Source: CAZFLD01 sp964519835 (GTDB taxonomy: Bacteria > Spirochaetota > Spirochaetia > DSM-27196 > CAZFLD01). From it: a stretch of DNA of 5,281 nt. The notes under the pieces were generated by a model. The model saw nothing but the letters and a program-made list of their open reading frames with translations. It searched no databases and was not told the origin of the DNA. Shown one piece after another: positions 1 to 5,207 of the stretch. Position numbers and translations under genes: made by a program. The stretch is taken from positions 1 to 5,281 of the forward strand of contig CAZFLD010000155.1 in assembly GCA_964519835.1 (NCBI GenBank), in the 5' to 3' direction. How positions within the stretch are numbered: the first letter of the stretch is position 1; the number at the start of each line of letters is the position of its first letter.

Positions 1-506
1 GTTACGTCGGTGTTGGTAGCCTCGAGCTCGTATATGTCCGTTGTGTACGCACCGAGGCGCCCCGTGGATGCTGAAACCACTTGGTAGTCCTTAGCCAGTG
101 TGGATTGAGTAAAATCCGAGTTTCGCGCGTTGGAGTTTTGGAAACGGTCCCGGGCGCTTGTAGTGTTAAAGCGACGATCCGCGGGGTCGTAAAGCCATAG
201 AACGTTACCGATCTTTAGGTAGCCGGTACCCCGGTCTACCTCGGGTTCGGTAATAAGGATAAGGTACTTGTCCTCGCGGTCGCGACGGAACATGTAGGCA
301 CGTGTTACCTTGTTGCCTTCTCCCGGACGAACTTGGGTGATACTGTATTCGGCGGAAAAGTCGTTTTCGGGATAGCTCACCAGGCTGTCGATGGGCTCGA
401 GTATGGCTTGTGAGTCGTATTGCTGTGCGGAAAGCCATGCCGGTGTCAAAAGCAGGGCGGCCAGCAGGAGCCCTTGTCCGGCGACCGAGGTTTTCTGTCG
501 ATTCAT
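1..506 (-). CDS. LolA-like outer-membrane lipoprotein-sorting protein, 3' end cut by window edge
   Basis: Reading the minus strand from the ATG at 506-504 gives 168 codons without a stop before the window ends, so the C-terminus is missing. The N-terminus is a clear Sec signal peptide: basic start (MNRQK), hydrophobic core at about residues 13-22, and a signal peptidase I type site after A27 (LSA, then QQ). There is no lipobox cysteine, so the mature protein should be periplasmic. The mature part matches what I know of the LolA-like family often annotated as outer membrane lipoprotein-sorting protein: DFSAEYSITQ at 49-58, GTGYLKIGNVLWLYDP at 93-108, then a TSARDRF segment at 116-122 and NSDF at 129-132. 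The family has a beta-barrel-like fold that carries lipid or lipoprotein acyl chains; the actual cargo here is unknown. It is divergent from the export cluster and may belong to an unrelated operon leftward, often one with an RND-type exporter. No strong ribosome binding site precedes the ATG. Confidence 0.85.
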   Translation of the reverse strand, partial: MNRQKTSVAGQGLLLAALLLTPAWLSAQQYDSQAILEPIDSLVSYPENDFSAEYSITQVRPGEGNKVTRAYMFRRDREDKYLILITEPEVDRGTGYLKIGNVLWLYDPADRRFNTTSARDRFQNSNARNSDFTQSTLAKDYQVVSASTGRLGAYTTDIYELEATNTDV

Positions 507-566
507 GGTGAGAAGCTGCCACGGAGCAGCGCCAAAATCAAGATCGCAAGCGGATGGTACACACAG
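507..566. promoter_or_regulatory. Divergent intergenic region
   Basis: About 60 bases separate the minus-strand LolA-like start from the proposed TTG start of the permease. Any promoter for either gene must lie here or inside the 5' end of the opposite gene. I see no convincing -35/-10 pair and no good Shine-Dalgarno for either start. The only purine-rich stretches are GGAG at 523-526 and GGATGG at 552-557; the second lies 9 bases before the TTG. The region is called regulatory from gene geometry only. Confidence 0.3.
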
Positions 567-1352
567 TTGAGACAAGTCGGCAGGTATCTAAAAGACCTTT
601 GGAAGCGCAAGAGCCTGCTCTTGTACTTGGTCACGTCCGGATTAAAGGCGGATACACGAAATACGATCCTCGGTTACTTCTGGTGGCTGTTGGATCCGGC
701 GCTTTTTGTCATGGTCTTTGCCTTTGTGCGGGTGATTTTCTTGGGGCGAACCGGTGAGAACCTTATCGCGTTTCTTGCCGTCGGCTTGGTGGCGTTTCAA
801 TTTCTGGCCCAGTGCCTAACCGGTTCGGCAAAGTCCATATCGAGCAAGGCCGGTATCATAACGCAGGTCTATCTTCCCAAGGTCGTGTTTCCGTTTAGTG
901 TCGTCCTGACTCAGCTCATAAACTTTGCGTTTGGCTTGGTAACAATCGCCGTTATTCTGGCCCTGTCCGGCATTGTACCCGGACCGGAGCTCGCCTGGCT
1001 GCCGTTAATTATTCTAGTGCATACGGTGTTCAACGTAGTGTTGGGGTTGATCGTTGCCTACGTCGCGGTATTTGTTCGCGATCTGGAGCGAATACTTGGG
1101 CACGTCACTCGTATATTGCGCTTCACCTCGCCGGTATTGTGGGAGGCAGACCGGATTCCCGAAGACATGCGGTGGCTGCTGGACTGGAACCCTTTTGCGT
1201 GGTTACTAGACACGTACCGCGACGTACTAATGTACGGCCGGACGCCGAATCTTGTTCCGATTCTCTATCTGGGCATGGTCTGTGTCGTCTTGGTGGGCCT
1301 ACTTCTCATATTCTATACGTACAACGAGCATCGGATGATAAAGGCGCTATGA
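567..1352 (+). CDS. ABC-2 type polysaccharide/polyol-phosphate export permease (Wzm/TagG-like)
   Basis: This is the membrane subunit of an ABC exporter for a lipid-linked glycan, expected to work as a dimer in the inner membrane. With the TTG start at 567 it has 261 residues, the usual length for Wzm/TagG permeases. It begins with an amphipathic cytoplasmic stretch (RYLKDLWKRK, 6-15), then LKADTRNTILGYFWWLLDP at 26-44, the typical N-terminal interface helix leading into the first membrane segment. About six hydrophobic segments are visible, near 37-58, 66-84, 109-134, 143-169, 181-193 and 230-250. Family-type signatures are YLPKVVFP (102-109), FVRDLERILGHV (169-180), SPVLW (188-192) and NPFAWLLDTYRDVLMYG (208-224). 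The reading frame stays open upstream to an ATG at 420, but that extension is hydrophilic, unlike the family, and runs antisense through the LolA-like gene, so I reject it. CTG at 516 is another possible start. The stop overlaps the ATPase start, implying translational coupling. Substrate cannot be deduced. Confidence 0.88.
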   Translation: MRQVGRYLKDLWKRKSLLLYLVTSGLKADTRNTILGYFWWLLDPALFVMVFAFVRVIFLGRTGENLIAFLAVGLVAFQFLAQCLTGSAKSISSKAGIITQVYLPKVVFPFSVVLTQLINFAFGLVTIAVILALSGIVPGPELAWLPLIILVHTVFNVVLGLIVAYVAVFVRDLERILGHVTRILRFTSPVLWEADRIPEDMRWLLDWNPFAWLLDTYRDVLMYGRTPNLVPILYLGMVCVVLVGLLLIFYTYNEHRMIKAL

Positions 1353-2866
1353 CACACGTCAAGGACCGACCGGAACAGACAGCCGAACCACGCGAGGTGG
1401 TGGTGCGCGCACAAGATGTAGGTGTGTGTTTTCGACGTGATGCCCGGGACGATTTCCGTTCTTGGATCTTGAACTTCCTCCACGGGCGCCGCCGTCGATC
1501 GGCACCAATTCAGGCCCTGAAAGATGTAAGTTTCGAGGGCCTGTCCGGAGAGGTGCTGGGCATTATCGGATCGAATGGGGCGGGGAAAACTACTCTTTGT
1601 AGTGTCATAGGCCGCGTGCTACGGCCGGACGCGGGTACCATTGACGTTCGCGGTGAGGTATCCGCCCTTCTATCCATGGGCACCGGGTTTAATGGCGACC
1701 TAACCGGAAAAGAGAACGTTATGCTCAATGGCCTGATGCTGGGTTTTACCCGACGACAGATGCGGCGATTCTACGGCGACATTGCCGAGTTTGCCGGCTT
1801 GGGCGAGTTTATGACCGTGCCCGTTAAGCACTACTCATCGGGCATGAAGAGCAGACTGGGGTTTAGCATTGCGTCGATGCTGGAACCGGAGACGCTTGTT
1901 CTGGATGAGGCGCTTGGCGGCGGTGATGCCGAGTTTGTGGAACGCGCGTCCAAACGCTTGCGGGACTTAGTGCGAACGGCGCGCATAGTAGTGGTTGTAA
2001 CACACAACCTGCAGTTTATTCGGGATGCCTGTGAACGCGCAATCTGGATAGATGGGGGGGTGGTCATGGCGGACGGCCCGTCGGAGGACGTAGCGACGGC
2101 GTATGAAGCAAGTATCGCCCCTCGACAGAGCAAGCGTATCCTTACAATCGACTACGAGGCTCCTGAAACCGAGGTGAGCTCCAAGGTTGTCGCCCGAGTT
2201 GACAACGTTACGGTCCGGTTTCGCATTAATCGAAAACCCTTTGTGGCCTTGGACGAGGTGAGCTTTGCGGTACACCACGGAGACATCCTCGGTATTATTG
2301 GACCAAACGGAGCCGGCAAGACGACGCTGTGCCGCGTCCTTTCCGGGATCTACCGTCCCGACGAAGGGGACGTCGAGGTTTCCAGACGTGTTTCCGCTCT
2401 TCTGTCGATGGGTACGGGCTTCAACAAGGACCTCGATGCCGTAGGAAACATCATGCTCAATGGGCTTATGCTCGGAATTCCAAAGAAAGACCTTGTCCGC
2501 AGCATCGACGGCATATTGGATTTCGCGGAACTCCAGAAGCACCGGAATAGACCAATCAAACACTTTTCCAAAGGAATGAAGGCACGTTTGGCCTTTAGCA
2601 TTGCTGTCGCTGCACATCCGGCGCTTTTGATTGTGGATGAGGCGTTGAGTGCCGGTGACCTTTCCTTTAAGGACAAGGCCACGGAAGCGATGGACGAGAT
2701 GATAGCGGACGCCGACGCCGTAGTGGTTGTAAGCCACAACCTGAGATTCATCGAGAAAGTTTGTACAAGAGCTGTTTGGTTGGATCACGGAAGAGTTCAA
2801 TTTGACGGAGAACCGGCGGACGCGGTCGGGCGCTACAGTATAGCGGCCAAGAAAAAACATTCTTAG
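1349..2866 (+). CDS. Fused double ABC ATPase of polysaccharide exporter (two Wzt/TagH-like NBDs)
   Basis: This is the energising partner of the upstream permease. The ATG at 1349 overlaps the permease stop as ATGA, with AAAGG four bases upstream. The same frame is open back to 1139, but that part is a shadow of the permease gene. The 505-residue protein contains two full nucleotide-binding domains. NBD1: Walker A GSNGAGKTT 74-82 (K80), signature YSSGM 162-166, Walker B with catalytic E187 (LDEALGGGD 185-193), H-loop H219 (VTHN). NBD2: Walker A GPNGAGKTT 318-326 (K324), signature FSKGM 406-410, Walker B with E431 (VDEALSAGD 429-437), H-loop H463 (VSHN). A linker of roughly 35 residues (about 250-285) joins them. 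All catalytic motifs are intact in both halves. The SxGM signature and the GTGF element (111-114, 355-358) are typical of Wzt/TagH. Ordinary members have one NBD of about 250 residues, sometimes followed by a carbohydrate-binding domain; here the chain ends soon after NBD2, so that domain is absent. Gene fusion after duplication is the inferred origin. Confidence 0.93.
   Translation: MTHVKDRPEQTAEPREVVVRAQDVGVCFRRDARDDFRSWILNFLHGRRRRSAPIQALKDVSFEGLSGEVLGIIGSNGAGKTTLCSVIGRVLRPDAGTIDVRGEVSALLSMGTGFNGDLTGKENVMLNGLMLGFTRRQMRRFYGDIAEFAGLGEFMTVPVKHYSSGMKSRLGFSIASMLEPETLVLDEALGGGDAEFVERASKRLRDLVRTARIVVVVTHNLQFIRDACERAIWIDGGVVMADGPSEDVATAYEASIAPRQSKRILTIDYEAPETEVSSKVVARVDNVTVRFRINRKPFVALDEVSFAVHHGDILGIIGPNGAGKTTLCRVLSGIYRPDEGDVEVSRRVSALLSMGTGFNKDLDAVGNIMLNGLMLGIPKKDLVRSIDGILDFAELQKHRNRPIKHFSKGMKARLAFSIAVAAHPALLIVDEALSAGDLSFKDKATEAMDEMIADADAVVVVSHNLRFIEKVCTRAVWLDHGRVQFDGEPADAVGRYSIAAKKKHS
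1568..2737 (+). repeat. Internal tandem repeat: two collinear NBDs with a 732-base period
   Basis: Each motif of NBD1 recurs in NBD2 exactly 244 residues later: Walker A K80/K324, VSALLSMGTGFN at 104/348, MLNGLMLG at 125/369, signature 162/406, Walker B E187/E431, H-loop H219/H463. No net insertion or deletion has accumulated between Walker A and H-loop. In the MLNGLMLG stretch (1721-1744 against 2453-2476) the DNA differs at third codon positions only, which suggests selection on the protein rather than a very recent copy. Elsewhere the halves differ clearly. The span given covers first Walker A to second H-loop. Confidence 0.85.
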
Positions 2867-2887
2867 CTGCGGACGACATGGCTGGCA

Positions 2888-2911
2888 ACACTCGTTTTTC
2901 TGACCGAGTGT
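2888..2911 (+). other. Small intergenic hairpin
   Basis: A perfect 7-base inverted repeat, ACACTCG (2888-2894) and CGAGTGT (2905-2911), encloses a 10-base loop starting with five T. It lies 21 bases after the ATPase stop and ends 34 bases before the next start codon. There is no T-run after the stem on either strand, so it is not a normal intrinsic terminator. It may be a processing or stability element, or chance. Confidence 0.3.
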
Positions 2912-2935
2912 AGTGGATCGGATAGTCGAATACGC

Positions 2936-2940
2936 GAGGT
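2936..2940 (+). promoter_or_regulatory. Ribosome binding site GAGGT
   Basis: GAGGT sits five bases before the ATG at 2946. It is the best Shine-Dalgarno match in the window and fixes the start of the coiled-coil gene. Together with the 79-base spacer it suggests this gene is translated independently rather than by coupling to the ATPase. Confidence 0.65.
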
Positions 2941-2945
2941 AAACA

Positions 2946-3654
2946 ATGAAAGTCTTGATCGGCAGAACCGTAGGAACAAACGCTGAGCCTATTACCAATG
3001 CAATCAAAGCTTCGGGCATCGACATGGTGATCTACGACACAGACCTTGCAGGAGTGTCCGATCAGCTGCGGCGAGAACCGGCATGTCAATGTTTGGTGTG
3101 TTCCTCGCGTCCTGAATACGCTCTCGCAAACGCAATGTCTCTGGGGGAAGAAGTGCCGGCATTGGTGGACGAATGGGCTGCACAAGCAAGAGCGGCCGTA
3201 GACTTGTACGTTGAGAACCGCTCCAAGTGTTTACTCGTCGACTGCCTAAATGTAGCGGCCCGCCCCAAGGAGTTTTATGCACTCTTAGAAGAATGGCTCG
3301 GTGTTTCGATTGACGGCAAAGCGGGTGCGGCTGTCCTGCCGGCACCTAAAGCAGTTCCAACGTATGCAGTCCTTGCTGCACAATGGCCGGTGAACTCGCC
3401 ATCTGTTGCCGAATTGGCAGGCCGGCTCGAGGCATGTGCTCATCCCCTCGGTGACGGCGCACCAGAGTACACTTCTGCCCCGGGCAACGCCTACACACTC
3501 TACCGTGAGTTGGTGGAGGATGACTCCGGCACCGGAAACACCAAAGAACTGGAAGAGGAAAATGAGCTGCTCATCCTGCAGCTCCACCAAGTTCAGGAGG
3601 AGCTCGAACGGTATTACCTTGAGACAATCGACCTAAAAGACGATCTGTCCAAGG
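2946..3654 (+). CDS. Glycan-cluster coiled-coil protein, N-terminal part (interrupted by assembly gap)
   Basis: I do not recognise a characterised enzyme. From the ATG with its good ribosome binding site, 236 codons run into the N gap with no stop. Residues 1-120 look like a compact alpha/beta domain: MKVLIGRTVG, IDMVIYDTDL (25-34), a short strand LVCSSRPEYALANAM (50-64), then helical stretches and KCLLVDCLNV (94-103). This pattern of beta strand, RPE-type helix and LLVD strand loosely resembles sulfotransferase-like proteins, but I see no clear PAPS-binding P-loop. Residues 145-180 are a low-complexity linker. From about 199 a coiled coil begins with ELEEENELLILQLHQVQEEL (201-220) and RYYLE. 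From memory the LLxLQLHQVQEELExYYLE motif recurs in hypothetical proteins and glycosyltransferase-linked proteins of surface-glycan clusters. The gene most likely continues after the gap at 3755-4006 as a single protein. Confidence 0.75.
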
Positions 3655-3754
3655 NNNNNNNNNNNNNNNNNNNNNNNNNNNNNNNNNNNNNNNNNNNNNN
3701 NNNNNNNNNNNNNNNNNNNNNNNNNNNNNNNNNNNNNNNNNNNNNNNNNNNNNN
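3655..3754. other. Assembly gap, exactly 100 N
   Basis: A run of 100 N separates two coding stretches. Exactly 100 is the conventional placeholder for a gap of unknown length. If the two flanks are one gene, the true number of missing bases must leave remainder 2 when divided by 3; 100 leaves 1. Translating straight through the Ns therefore gives a false C-terminus ending near 3860. How much is missing cannot be known; more coiled coil is the simplest content, and additional genes cannot be excluded. Confidence 0.97.
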
Positions 3755-4006
3755 CGCGACAACGATTTGGCAAGACAGCAAATACGACAGTTGGCAAAGT
3801 ACGCCTTGTCCATGGAGAGAATGGTGGATCACTTCGTTAAGAGTACAAGCTGGCGCCTAACTGCTCCGATTCGTGTGATACGTCGAATTATCAAGCGTGT
3901 TCTACGTCGCAAACGCGTCTCGCGTACTCGCTTTCCTGAGCGTCCGGATGCAATGAGGGCCTATGGTCCGGCTCCTGTTGGCCGTTCGAGACGCCGTAAA
4001 AGGTAA
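3755..4006 (+). CDS. Glycan-cluster coiled-coil protein, C-terminal part (after assembly gap)
   Basis: After the gap the frame beginning at 3755 is open for 83 codons to a TAA at 4004-4006. It opens with a polar helix (RDNDLARQQIRQLAKYALSM) and then STSWRLTAPIRVIRRI at about residues 30-45. The SWRLTAPxR motif, as I recall, typically ends coiled-coil segments in bacterial glycan-synthesis proteins, usually just after a heptad region. This fits well with the LQLHQVQEELE coiled coil before the gap, so I treat both as one protein. The last 40 or so residues are strongly basic (RRIIKRVLRRKRVSR, then a GRSRRRKR end) with no acidic balance. That tail may bind an acidic partner, phospholipid or polyanionic glycan; this is inference. 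The internal ATG at 3812 or a neighbour could be miscalled as a start, but nothing upstream supports one. The stop overlaps the next ATG by one base. Confidence 0.7.
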   Translation, partial: RDNDLARQQIRQLAKYALSMERMVDHFVKSTSWRLTAPIRVIRRIIKRVLRRKRVSRTRFPERPDAMRAYGPAPVGRSRRRKR

Positions 4007-5178
4007 TGTTTGCCATGATATCCAAGCAAACAACAAACGGAACGGCGGTAATTCTTGGCGCGGGAAACGTCGACGACTTGCCGGGCCTGCTCAACAATGG
4101 TTACGAGCGAGCATTATTGGTTGAAGCCGACCCTGATCTGGCCCGGCAAGCCGAGGCTTCCACGGCCGAGTTTTCTTCACGCGGAGTGACTATCGCCGTC
4201 AAGAACGTGGTTATCGCTCGGGAAGCCGGTAGCGCCATGCTGCAGCGTTTTAATCTCCCACGATTCTCGACTACGCAAGGCCCCACCGGGCTCCGTACGC
4301 TCTATCCGGGCCTGAGGGTGACTTCTCGCGTTGAAGTGCCCGCTGCGAATCTACAGACGCTTCTGGATGGTCTTGTCCTCGACGCTGACCACAAGAACAT
4401 GCTCTTGATTGATATGCCCGGATTGGCGCACGTAATAGTAAATCAGCTAATCGAGTTTGAGATGCTAAAGGCTTTTCGAACGATCGAGCTACGGACCGGA
4501 GAGGAGTCTTTGTTTGACGGATGTCCGCCCGGGGCCGACATCGCTGAGTTACTTGTACCGCACGGGTTTCGATTGGATAAACGGCTTCAACCCTCTGGCC
4601 CTGATCGACCCACCTGGGTATTGTCGATGGATGTGCTCCGGCTCGAGAACCAGGCTCTTCAGCAAGAGATAGATACTATCAAGAACCAGCTGGTGTCGGC
4701 GCGGAACGAAGGCGAGGCACGGCGGGCGGAGAATCAGCAACTACGCGAAAAGCTCGCCGCCGCAGAACGCGAGCACGGGGTAAAAGCTCGGGCACTGGGC
4801 GAGGAAAACCGCTCGCTCGCGCAACAGCTCAAAGCGGCTGAGAAAACGCACAACCAGGATAATCAGACGCACCGCGATGAGTTGGGGACAGTACAAGAGC
4901 AGCTATCCAAGGCAAAGAAACAGGTAGAGACCCTTGAGCGGGAGGTTGAAAAACTACGGGAGAAGCTAGCGGACTCAGAGAGCTCGGTGGGGCAGCTTCG
5001 TAAGCGCAACGAGAAGCTAACGACCCAGGTCGGCCAAAAGGACCAGGTCATCGAAACTCGCGACGGCGAAATAGCCGAGCTTGGCGAGCGACTCCAACGC
5101 TGCAACGTGGAAATAGCGCGCGCAACCGGTCAAATCGACGTGCTTAGGCAACTCATTCCAGCGACCAGTCAAACGTAG
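4006..5178 (+). CDS. Methyltransferase-like (FkbM-like) domain fused to long C-terminal coiled coil
   Basis: The protein has 390 residues from the ATG at 4006 (TAATG overlap with the preceding stop). A second in-frame ATG at 4015 is better placed relative to AAAAGG at 3998-4003 (11-base spacing against 2) and may be the real start. Residues 13-45 have a Rossmann-like nucleotide-binding pattern: strand AVILGAGN (14-21), helix, then strand ALLVEADPDL (36-45) with an acidic residue (E40) where SAM-dependent methyltransferases hold the ribose. Residues 109-150 (VEVPAANLQTLLDGL, then NMLLIDMPG at 131-139) resemble the VPxxTLDxL and LKIDxEG elements of FkbM-family methyltransferases, but the usual acidic EG is PG here, so activity is uncertain. 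VPHGFRL (184-190) matches the end of that fold. From about 206 to 375 the chain is charged, heptad-rich and almost proline-free, predicting a coiled coil of about 170 residues, near 25 nm if continuous. No signal peptide or membrane segment is visible, so a cytoplasmic location is likely. Confidence 0.72.
   Translation: MFAMISKQTTNGTAVILGAGNVDDLPGLLNNGYERALLVEADPDLARQAEASTAEFSSRGVTIAVKNVVIAREAGSAMLQRFNLPRFSTTQGPTGLRTLYPGLRVTSRVEVPAANLQTLLDGLVLDADHKNMLLIDMPGLAHVIVNQLIEFEMLKAFRTIELRTGEESLFDGCPPGADIAELLVPHGFRLDKRLQPSGPDRPTWVLSMDVLRLENQALQQEIDTIKNQLVSARNEGEARRAENQQLREKLAAAEREHGVKARALGEENRSLAQQLKAAEKTHNQDNQTHRDELGTVQEQLSKAKKQVETLEREVEKLREKLADSESSVGQLRKRNEKLTTQVGQKDQVIETRDGEIAELGERLQRCNVEIARATGQIDVLRQLIPATSQT
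4624..5130 (+). other. Coiled-coil-encoding region
   Basis: Codons for about residues 207-375 of the methyltransferase-like protein encode a continuous run rich in E, K, Q, R and L, with Leu, Ile or Val recurring at 3-4 residue spacing (for example LRLENQALQQEI, VETLEREVEKLREKL, VGQLRKRNEKL). A weaker stretch near 275-290 (AEKTHNQDNQTHRDEL) could be a hinge. The length estimate assumes 0.15 nm rise per residue. Confidence 0.75.
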
Positions 5179-5207
5179 TTTGGCCGACCTCGCGATACAC
5201 AAACAAA

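Noticed and set aside
205..522. Minus-strand open frame of 105 codons starting at 522
   Set aside because: It overlaps the LolA-like gene in another frame. The frame starting at 506 has a signal peptide and family motifs and runs to the window edge; this one is Arg/Pro-rich nonsense.
554..757. Plus-strand frame of 67 codons starting at the ATG at 554
   Set aside because: It is out of frame with the permease inside its 5' end and shows no hydrophobic or conserved pattern.
1139..1348. Upstream extension of the ATPase to the ATG at 1139
   Set aside because: The extra 70 residues are an out-of-frame reading of the permease C-terminus. The ATG at 1349 overlaps the permease stop and directly precedes the conserved NBD1.
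1510..2751. Two minus-strand frames (1510-1728 and 2350-2751) that resemble each other, like a paralogous gene pair
   Set aside because: Both share KPVPxDRRA/NPVPxDRRA-type strings only because they are antisense to the duplicated VSALLSMGTGFN blocks of the two NBDs.
2888..2911. Rho-independent terminator after the ATPase
   Set aside because: The stem is only seven pairs, the T-run is in the loop and no T-tract follows the stem on either strand.
1967..3025. Minus-strand open frame of 352 codons across the ATPase and the next gene
   Set aside because: It lies antisense to two well-supported genes with intact ABC motifs, crosses their boundary, and its translation shows no recognisable domain. 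It is a by-product of codon composition.
3655..3860. C-terminus obtained by translating through the Ns to a stop at about 3860
   Set aside because: The 100 N are a placeholder and the downstream sequence reads sensibly only in the frame of 3755, which ends with the SWRLTAPIR motif and a basic tail.
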